A DNA stretch of 11,809 bases from DASTOB01 sp035720425. GTDB taxonomy: Bacteria > Chloroflexota > Limnocylindria > Limnocylindrales > CSP1-4. The first letter of the stretch is position 1; every line of letters begins with the position of its first letter. The stretch is taken from assembly GCA_035720425.1 (NCBI GenBank), contig DASTOB010000164.1, positions 1-11,809 of the forward strand, written 5' to 3'. Both the position numbers and the translations under genes were made by a program. This document shows, piece after piece, positions 6,172 through 11,102 of this stretch. The notes below the pieces were generated by a model. That model made no database searches. It was not told the DNA's origin and was given only the letters and a program-made list of their open reading frames with translations.

Positions 6172-7110
6172 GTGTTCGCCACCCTTCTCGGACCGCTTCC
6201 GCGCCCGCCGCTGCCCGTCGACGCGACGCCGGCGGAGCTGGTCCGCGGAGCGGTCGAGGCACAGATCGAGGCGGGCCTCGAGCCGGTGACCGACGGGCTG
6301 GCGCCGCGGATCGGCGGCTCGCTCGACGCCTGGGCGGAGGTGGCCGATGTCGCGAGGGAGCGGGCGACCGGCGTCGCGGTCAAGGCGACCGTCATCGGTC
6401 CGTGGACTCGCGGCGGAGCCGATACGGACGTTCTCGCGGTCGCCGCGGAGGTCGCCGCTCTCGCCGACGCGGGCTGCCCGTTCGTCGAGCTCCACGAACC
6501 CGCGGTCGTCGGCCGCGCGTTCGAGCCTGCGGCGCGCCGGACCGTCGTCGAGGCGTGGCGGGCCGCGCTCTCGGGCCTGAGTGAGCGGATCCACGTCTCC
6601 CTCGTGCTCGTCGGTGGCGACGCCATTGGCCTGGGAGCGGCGATCTACGAGGCGCCGTTCGCGTCGTACGGCTTCGACCTGCGCGCCGGACCCGACAACT
6701 GGCGGGTCATCGCGGATGCACCGGGAGACCGCGGCATCGTGGCCGGTGCGCTGGCCACCCGGGCCGGCTCCGACGACGGTCCGGAGCTCCTCGTGTGGGC
6801 CGCCCAGTACGCGGCCTCGCTCGGCGGCCGGGGGCTCGACCGGGTGGGCCTCGCGACGTCCGGGTCGCTGGCGGACCTCCCGTGGGACGCGGCGGTCGTG
6901 AAGATGCGCCGGCTCGGGGAGGCGGCGGCGATCGCGGCGCGCGGCTCGTTCGCCGACGTCGCCCCGCACCTCGACCCGCGCGCGGTCGGCACGAAGAGCG
7001 CGGCGTTCGGCCGGTTCGTGCCCCCGCGGCCGCGGTCGGGTGGGGGAAGGTCGGGTCGGCCCGGGTCTGGCGGACGAGGGTCGGGCCGCCGAGGCCCGGG
7101 TGGGCGCTGA
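6172..7110 (+). CDS. MetE C-terminal-domain-like protein lacking the metal-ligand cysteines
   Basis: A 312-residue protein with the layout of the UROD/MetE-like TIM barrel. PVTDG (38-42), VKATVIGPWT (70-79), FVELHEPAV (104-112), IHVSLVLVGGD (140-150) and a C-terminal GLATSGSLADLPWDAAVVKM segment (226-244) match, in order, the folate and methionine strands of cobalamin-independent methionine synthase. In MetE, zinc is held by His, Cys, Glu and Cys. Here the position after His141 carries Ser143 (MetE has HxC), and the late PxCG motif reads ATSG. The only cysteine (Cys102) is elsewhere. Methionine synthesis by the usual mechanism is therefore unlikely. Residues 283-312 are a Gly/Arg-rich tail. 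The GTG start follows TAGGAT. The next gene begins inside the tail. It may be a methyl- or decarboxylase-related enzyme of unknown substrate. Confidence 0.75.
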   Translation: MFATLLGPLPRPPLPVDATPAELVRGAVEAQIEAGLEPVTDGLAPRIGGSLDAWAEVADVARERATGVAVKATVIGPWTRGGADTDVLAVAAEVAALADAGCPFVELHEPAVVGRAFEPAARRTVVEAWRAALSGLSERIHVSLVLVGGDAIGLGAAIYEAPFASYGFDLRAGPDNWRVIADAPGDRGIVAGALATRAGSDDGPELLVWAAQYAASLGGRGLDRVGLATSGSLADLPWDAAVVKMRRLGEAAAIAARGSFADVAPHLDPRAVGTKSAAFGRFVPPRPRSGGGRSGRPGSGGRGSGRRGPGGR

Positions 7111-7612
7111 TCGGCCGACTCCCGATCGTGGGTCGGCCGGCTGGCGCTGGTTCTTCCGGATCGCCTATCGGTTTGTTCGGCTGGCCGACCCGCTCCTGCG
7201 GGCGGTCATCGGCCTGGTCGGCCCGTTCCTGCCGCGCGCGGTCGATCTCGAGGTGGTCGGTCGCCGGTCCGGTCACTCCCGGCGCGTCCTGCTGACCCTG
7301 CTGACCGTCGACGACGCGTGGTTCGTCGGCCACCCCAACGGGCCCGCGCCGTGGACCCGCAACCTCGAGGCCGCCGGGGTTGGCCGGCTCACGCTGCGGG
7401 ATGGCCGATCCGTCCGCGTCCGGCCCGTGCGCCTGTGGGGTGGGCCCGAACGCGAGTCGGTCATCCGCGCCACGTGGAGCCAGCAGCCGTTCCCGGCCAA
7501 CGTCGCCTATGCGCTCGCCCGGCGCCACATCCGGCGGGTCGGCGTCTACTATCGGCTCATCGAGCTGCCCGACGACGCGGCGGCCGATCAGCCAACCGCG
7601 GAGGGCCGATGA
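7100..7612 (+). CDS. DUF385/Ddn-like deazaflavin (F420)-dependent oxidoreductase family protein
   Basis: A 170-residue protein of the split-barrel family that includes mycobacterial Ddn. Members bind F420H2 and reduce quinones or nitro compounds. Family features seen: an N-terminal amphipathic helix (WRWFFRIAYRFVRLADPLLR, 15-34), the signature VGRRSGHSR (53-61), a strand with WFVGHPNG, the W-x-x-N-L motif (WTRNLEAAG, 85-93), and a strand of RVRPVRL. The start is taken as the GTG at 7100, which has GAGG just upstream and overlaps the previous gene by 11 bases. A GTG at 7040 would add 20 low-complexity residues. It overlaps the following aminotransferase by ATGA. F420 use is inferred from the family; no F420 biosynthesis gene is in the window. 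A flavin or other cofactor is possible. Confidence 0.78.
   Translation: MGADRPTPDRGSAGWRWFFRIAYRFVRLADPLLRAVIGLVGPFLPRAVDLEVVGRRSGHSRRVLLTLLTVDDAWFVGHPNGPAPWTRNLEAAGVGRLTLRDGRSVRVRPVRLWGGPERESVIRATWSQQPFPANVAYALARRHIRRVGVYYRLIELPDDAAADQPTAEGR
7600..7605 (+). promoter_or_regulatory. Shine-Dalgarno of the aminotransferase gene
   Basis: GGAGGG lies three bases before the ATG at 7609, inside the end of the preceding gene. With the ATGA stop-start overlap, this fixes the start and indicates translational coupling. Confidence 0.7.
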
Positions 7613-8865
7613 GCTCGTTCTGGCACCCGTTCGCCGATATGCGGGTCGTCCGCGACGCGGAGGTGGTCATCCGGCGCGGCGATGGCGTCTGGATCGAGGA
7701 CGTCGCCGGTCGGCGGTACCTCGATGCGACGGCGGCGCTGTGGTACTGCAATGCCGGATTCGGGCGGCACGAGATCGCCGCGGCGGTGGCGGAGCAGCTC
7801 GAGCGTCTCGTCGCGTACTCGTCGTTCGGGGCGTACACGTCGGAGCCGACGGTCGTGCTGGCGGAGCGGCTCGCGGCCCTGTCGCCGATCCCGGATGCGG
7901 TCGTCTTTCTGGGCTCCGGCGGGTCCGACGCGATCGACACCGCCGCGAAGCTCGTGCGGCGCTACTGGGATGTCATCGGCCGGCCGGAGAAGCGGATCAT
8001 CGTGTCGCGCGAGCACGGCTATCACGGGATGCACGGCTGGGGCACGTCGCTCATCGGCATGCCGTCGATGAAGGCGGGCTACGGCGGCGACTTCATCGAC
8101 GAGGTCATCCACGTCGGGGCGCTCGACACGGAGACGCTCGGCGCCCTGTTCACCGAGCGTGCCGGGGAGATCGCCGCGTTCATCGGCGAGCCGGTGATCG
8201 GTGCCGGCGGCGTGATCCCGCCGGACCCGTCGTACTGGGGCGAGGTGCAGCGGCTGTGCCGCGAGCACGACGTCCTGCTCGTGGCCGACGAGGTGATCAC
8301 CGGGTTCGGGCGGACCGGCGTGCTGTGGGGATCCTCGCGCTACGGGATCGCGCCGGACCTCATCACCTTCGCCAAGGGCGTCACGTCCGGGTACATGCCG
8401 CTCGGCGGCGTGCTCGTGGGACGCCGGGTCGCCGAGCCGTTCTGGGAACCCGGTGCGGGGCCCGGGGCCGTGTTCCGTCACGGGTACACGTATTCCGGGC
8501 ATGCCGGCGCGTGTGCCGCGGCGCTCGCGAACCTCGACATCATCGAGCGCGAGGGGCTCGTGGAGCGGGTTGCTTCTCTGGAGCCCGTGTTCGAGGCGGC
8601 TTTGCGGTCGCTCGAGGACGCGCCGCTCGTCGGCGAGGTGCGCGCGGTGGGGCTCATGGGCGCCGTTGCGCTGCGACCGGATCTGCTTGCCGCCGATCCC
8701 GGGCTCGTGGAGCGGGTCGTCGGCGCGGCGCTGGAGCGGGGAGTCGCCACGCGCGTCCTGCGGGGCCACGCGATCCACGTCTCCCCGGCGTTCGTCATTA
8801 CCGAGTCCGAGATCGCCCAACTCGTCGACGGCCTGCGCGGGGCCCTCTCGGACGTGGCGGCCTGA
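7609..8865 (+). CDS. Class III PLP-dependent aminotransferase
   Basis: A 418-residue fold-type I enzyme. Features: the N-terminal HPFADM, WIEDVAGRRYLDATAALW (28-45), the phosphate-binding GSGGSDAIDTAAK (102-114), the aromatic YHGMHG (138-143), Asp227 in VADEVITGFGRTG that holds the pyridine nitrogen, and the Schiff-base Lys256 in FAKGVTSGYMPLGG. The later TYSGHAGACAAALANLD (294-310) binds the phosphate from the second subunit. Length and motifs fit the omega-aminotransferase group (beta-alanine, taurine or diamine to pyruvate or 2-oxoglutarate, also annotated as aspartate aminotransferase family). The amino donor cannot be told. It is the last gene of the operon with the MetE-like and DUF385 genes. 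The repeat region begins about 30 bp after its stop. Confidence 0.96.
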   Translation: MSSFWHPFADMRVVRDAEVVIRRGDGVWIEDVAGRRYLDATAALWYCNAGFGRHEIAAAVAEQLERLVAYSSFGAYTSEPTVVLAERLAALSPIPDAVVFLGSGGSDAIDTAAKLVRRYWDVIGRPEKRIIVSREHGYHGMHGWGTSLIGMPSMKAGYGGDFIDEVIHVGALDTETLGALFTERAGEIAAFIGEPVIGAGGVIPPDPSYWGEVQRLCREHDVLLVADEVITGFGRTGVLWGSSRYGIAPDLITFAKGVTSGYMPLGGVLVGRRVAEPFWEPGAGPGAVFRHGYTYSGHAGACAAALANLDIIEREGLVERVASLEPVFEAALRSLEDAPLVGEVRAVGLMGAVALRPDLLAADPGLVERVVGAALERGVATRVLRGHAIHVSPAFVITESEIAQLVDGLRGALSDVAA

Positions 8866-8896
8866 CGAGGCTATCGGTCAAGCCCCGGGTCCGCCC

Positions 8897-8927
8897 GCCA
8901 AGTCAGCGGTGACTCGGAACTCGCCCG
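8897..8927 (-). repeat. Truncated copy A of the 111-bp element (one end only)
   Basis: About 31 bp matching the first end of the complete elements. It contains the palindromic core TCAGCGGTGA (8903-8912) followed by CTCGGAACTCGCCC, after which similarity fades. Shown as minus by the position of its GCG-type end. Confidence 0.6.
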
Positions 8928-8950
8928 CGTCCCGTGCCCTCGTCCGATCC

Positions 8951-9000
8951 CCAATTCAGCGCTGACTCGGAACTCGCCCTCGCACGCTCGTCCACACGCG
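8951..9000 (-). repeat. Truncated copy B of the 111-bp element (left half)
   Basis: About 50 bp, starting CCAATTCAGCGCTGACTCGG and matching copies C and D as far as TCGTCCACACGC. It then breaks off into C/T-rich sequence made of CCGCCTCCCG-like units. It contains TCAGCGCTGA, a perfect palindrome, at 8956-8965. Confidence 0.65.
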
Positions 9001-9047
9001 GCCGCCTCCCGAGTCCGCGTCCGCCTCCCGATCCGTGTCCGCCCGCC

Positions 9048-9158
9048 AATCCAGCGCTGACTCGGAATCTGCCCTCGCACGCTCGTCCACATGCCGGATC
9101 TGTCAGTTCCGGCGACCGGACTCGCTCGTCACAGCCGCGACCGAGTCACATGTGAATT
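9048..9158 (-). repeat. Complete 111-bp element, copy C
   Basis: It runs from AATCCA to TGAATT. Ends: CCAGCGCTGA (9051-9060) and the perfect palindrome TCACATGTGA (9146-9155). The inner bases TGACTCGG and CCGAGTCA are complementary, so the ends form an inverted repeat interrupted by four unpaired bases. By hand count 99 of 111 bases match copy D. Confidence 0.8.
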
Positions 9159-9231
9159 CGCGACTTCATCCCAAGCGGCCATCGGCTCCGTCGCCGGACC
9201 GGACCCGCCTCCCGAGCCGCGTCCGCCCGCC

Positions 9232-9342
9232 AATTCAGCGCTGACTCGGAATCTGCCCTCGCACGCTCGTCCACACGCTGGATCTGTCCGGCCGGGCCAC
9301 CGGACTCGCTCGTCACAGCCCCAACCGAGTCATGTGTGAATT
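9232..9342 (-). repeat. Complete 111-bp element, copy D
   Basis: It runs from AATTCA to TGAATT. Ends: TCAGCGCTGA (9235-9244) and TCATGTGTGA (9330-9339). Inner complementary arms TGACTCGG and CCGAGTCA. It lies 46 bp beyond the stop codon of the HTH-nuclease gene and may form a large hairpin at the 3' end of that transcript. Confidence 0.8.
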
Positions 9343-9388
9343 CGCGCCCTCATCCCAATCGGCCATCGGTTGCGTCGCCGGGCCAGCA

Positions 9389-10213
9389 TCAACCATGAGA
9401 CCGTCGACCGGCGACGAGCGCCTGTGCGCAGTCGGCGTACCCACGATAGGGCGCCTCGGTGCGACGACCGTCGGATCGCGTCGAGCGAAGCCAGGATCGT
9501 CGTCGGCTGATCGGGTCGATGAGCGCGAGGGAGCGTCCCGGTGGAGTGTGGAACGGGGTGTCCAGCCAGCGCGCGAGGTCGGTTGCCCGACCTGGGCAGG
9601 TTTGGGCGAGGTAGTCGCGATTCTGCGCCACCGCCTCATCGTTCTCGCTTGAAAAGAGCAGGAGCAAAGCGCTGCCGAGCACGCGTGGCCGCCAGCCGAG
9701 CTCGCGCGCGGCGTGCCAGGCCTCACGCTCGTACCAACCGAGACTGCGCTGGATCGCGCCGGCGTCGCGGTGCTCGCTCTTGAACTCGCTCGCGAACAGA
9801 GCGGCATCGGCCTCCCGATAGGCCAGCGTGTCGATCCAACCGCGGACGGGTCGTCCGATTTCGACTTCCTGTCGAACCGCCCAACCGCGCGCGACGAGCC
9901 GCCGACCGATGTACGCGCAGGCTCGCGCGTGAACGACGTCACGCTGGATCGGAGCGCCGACGCGGAACGGCTGGTCGACCACGGTCCGCAGGCGAAGTCC
10001 GAGCGCGTCCGCGATGTCGCCGACCCGGTCGAGCCGCATCGCCGATGGTTCGCCGGCGAGTACTCGGCAGATGCTTGACTGGGAGGTGCCAGCGCGCTCC
10101 GCGAGCTCGTGTTCGGTCCAGCCCACCGCCTCCACCGCTGCGTTCAGGGCCGCGGCAATCGTCGAGACGAGCGCGGTACCTGTCCGACCCGATCGCCGCG
10201 TAGCGCCATGCAT
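9389..10213 (-). CDS. XRE-type HTH protein fused to a PD-(D/E)XK nuclease-like domain
   Basis: A 274-residue protein. Residues about 16-80 form an XRE helix-turn-helix (TEHELAERAGTSQSSICRVL, 33-52, then LDRVGDIADALGLRL). Residues about 90-200 carry the order expected of a PD-(D/E)XK fold: a helix (VVHARACAYIGRRLVARGW), a strand with Glu116 or Glu118, GWID with Asp128, a strand ending in SEFKSE (Glu143, Lys145), then a helix with Gln155 (IQRSLGWYEREAW). These would be the metal-binding and catalytic residues. The last 50 residues are basic. The ATG at 10211-10213 is preferred; a GTG 57 bases upstream adds 19 residues without domain content. Before it lies TATGAA, six bases away, only partly like the other leaderless boxes. 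It is alone, flanked by two repeat arrays. It could be a regulator, a defence nuclease or part of a selfish element. Nuclease activity is inferred. Confidence 0.82.
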   Translation of the reverse strand: MHGATRRSGRTGTALVSTIAAALNAAVEAVGWTEHELAERAGTSQSSICRVLAGEPSAMRLDRVGDIADALGLRLRTVVDQPFRVGAPIQRDVVHARACAYIGRRLVARGWAVRQEVEIGRPVRGWIDTLAYREADAALFASEFKSEHRDAGAIQRSLGWYEREAWHAARELGWRPRVLGSALLLLFSSENDEAVAQNRDYLAQTCPGRATDLARWLDTPFHTPPGRSLALIDPISRRRSWLRSTRSDGRRTEAPYRGYADCAQALVAGRRSHG

Positions 10214-10350
10214 GCCGCCTTCATAGCAGGCGGCGCTCACCTGGCGGTTATCACCTCGTCCTCCGTACACACCTCCGCCTCAACCACTGCGGCGCTGCTC
10301 CGGAGCTGAGCGGGTTGTGGCACATGCGCTGCGCCGCCGCCTCGGCCGCC

Positions 10351-10410
10351 GTAGGCCGCAGTAGGCCGCCGGAGGCGCCCGCAGACGCCCGCAGACGCCC
10401 GCAGCCGCAC
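10351..10410 (+). repeat. Short tandem decamers before the right array
   Basis: Two copies of GTAGGCCGCN (10351-10370) followed by three units of the form GSAGRCGCCC (10371-10400) and a degenerate fourth. A similar GCAGACGCCC occurs at 10614, in front of element copy E2. Nothing else is seen between the start of the HTH-nuclease gene and this point. Confidence 0.6.
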
Positions 10411-10423
10411 ACGACGACCGGCC

Positions 10424-10534
10424 AATTCACCCGTGCATCGGATCTCGAGCTCGCTCGCACGGCCGACGCCCCAGTTCGTCAGATCGGTGCCGCCGACGAG
10501 CGCGCGCCGGCCAATCCCGAGTCAGCGGTGAATT
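10424..10534 (+). repeat. Complete 111-bp element, copy E1
   Basis: It runs from AATTCA to TGAATT, exactly the length of copies C and D. Left end TTCACCCGTGC, right end TCAGCGGTGA (10522-10531). The GCG-type end is on the right here and on the left in C and D, which suggests opposite orientation. A hand comparison of copy E2, this element's close copy, with copy D gives about 60% ungapped matches in the reverse orientation and about 54% in the direct one. Family membership is therefore better supported than orientation. Confidence 0.7.
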
Positions 10535-10646
10535 CCCGGGCGTCCAGCGAGGCGGAGGGCCTGCAGCAGAGCGCCGTGCGCCGCGGTGGGCCTGCGCAGC
10601 CTCCAGCGTCGCCGCAGACGCCCGCAGCCGCACACGACGATCGGCC

Positions 10647-10757
10647 AATTCACCCGTGCATCGGATCTCGAGCTCGCTCGCACGGCCGACGCCCCAGTTG
10701 GTCGGATCGGCGTCGCCGACGAGCGCGCGCTGGGCGATCCTGAGTCAGCGGTGAATT
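10647..10757 (+). repeat. Complete 111-bp element, copy E2
   Basis: By hand count it matches copy E1 at 103 of 111 positions, with the first 50 identical. Ends: AATTCACC and GGTGAATT are perfectly complementary. Inside, GGATC pairs with GATCC, and CGACGCC with GGCGTCG. The right palindrome is TCAGCGGTGA (10745-10754). Confidence 0.7.
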
Positions 10758-10918
10758 TCCCGGGCGCGGCGGGCGAGATGGCGAGCGGTGAATTCCCGTG
10801 CGGCCGCCGAGCAGGGAGAGCGGTGAACTCCCGTCTGCGGCCGGCGAGATGGCGAGCGGTGAACTCCCGTCTGCGGCCGGCGAGCAGGGAGAGCCGTGCC
10901 TGCGCCGGCGAGCAGGGG
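10750..10918 (+). repeat. Tandem array of about 36-bp units growing from the end of copy E2
   Basis: GGTGAAYTCCCG recurs at 10750, 10787, 10822 and 10858 (periods 37, 35, 36), and a degenerate fifth unit starts near 10894. Each unit continues with a GCGGCCGGCGAG-like stretch and ends in either ATGGCGAGC or CAGGGAGAGC, with the two endings alternating. No unique spacers are present. A G/C-rich block with an imperfect hairpin (CCCCTCCGGGG) follows at 10913-10937. Confidence 0.8.
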
Positions 10919-10979
10919 GCCCCTCCGGGGGGCTCTGCCGCGCGGTTCCGGAACCCGCTTGATTCCGCCGCGCCGCAGT

Positions 10980-11088
10980 GACAGCATTCGGGGTCTCCCG
11001 CCGCCCGCCCGATTCCGTGGACGCCGGGGCTCCCGAGCACCGTCCAGGGGGACGCAGACCACTCCATCACCGCAGGTGCCCGAAGGGG
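10980..11088 (+). other. Upstream region of the cox-like operon
   Basis: About 110 bp between the end of the right repeat region and the Shine-Dalgarno of the CoxS-like gene. It must hold the operon promoter unless transcription comes from further left. I see no convincing -10/-35 pair, operator or terminator in it. Confidence 0.4.
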
Positions 11089-11096
11089 AAGGAGGT
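11089..11096 (+). promoter_or_regulatory. Shine-Dalgarno of the CoxS-like gene
   Basis: AAGGAGGT lies six bases before the GTG at 11103. It is a near-perfect match to the anti-SD and decides this start over an in-frame ATG at 10896 that would run into the repeat array. Confidence 0.85.
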
Positions 11097-11102
11097 CAGG
11101 TC

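Larger units (their letters stand above)
9022..9389. repeat. Tandem duplication, two 184-bp units
   Basis: The blocks 9022-9205 and 9206-9389 align without gaps. Each starts with CGCCTCCCGA, carries one complete 111-bp element, and ends in a shared segment containing CGGCCATCGG and GTCGCCGG. The second unit stops at the stop codon of the HTH-nuclease gene, so the duplication abuts that gene. I see no coding sign in it. Confidence 0.8.
10391..10765 (+). repeat. Direct repeat with a 223-bp period
   Basis: The blocks 10391-10542 and 10614-10765 match over about 152 bp, from GCAGACGCCCGCAGCCGCAC to a CCCGGGCG. The 71 bp between them are not clearly repeated. Each block contains one complete 111-bp element. 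Confidence 0.8.

Noticed and set aside
6135..6626. 164-codon N-terminal extension of the Ser/Thr kinase
   Set aside because: It lies antisense to the MetE-like gene and is Ser/Arg-rich. The kinase domain begins a few residues after the ATG at 6134, which has its own -10 box.
8934..9339. Short open frames in the left repeat array
   Set aside because: They read through repeat copies with changing frames, have no start signals and no recognisable domain. The repeats are conserved as DNA, not as codons.
10750..10918. CRISPR array
   Set aside because: The roughly 36-bp units are directly adjacent with no unique spacers, and no cas gene is nearby.
9022..10918. Insertion sequence with the 9389-10213 gene as transposase
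   Set aside because: No DDE, HUH or serine/tyrosine recombinase motifs are seen, and no target-site duplication could be found around the 111-bp elements. A mobile origin remains possible but not as a classical IS.
10913..10937. Intrinsic terminator at the G/C-rich block CCCCTCCGGGG
   Set aside because: The hairpin is imperfect with bulged G residues, and no T-tract follows on either strand.
10315..11070. Open frames of 60-180 codons on both strands in the right repeat array
   Set aside because: Low-complexity products made of the repeat units. The 223-bp period is not a multiple of three, so the frame is not kept between copies.
10896..11102. 69-codon N-terminal extension of the CoxS-like protein
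   Set aside because: The extension is Arg/Pro-rich and comes from the repeat array, while a strong Shine-Dalgarno stands before the GTG at 11103.
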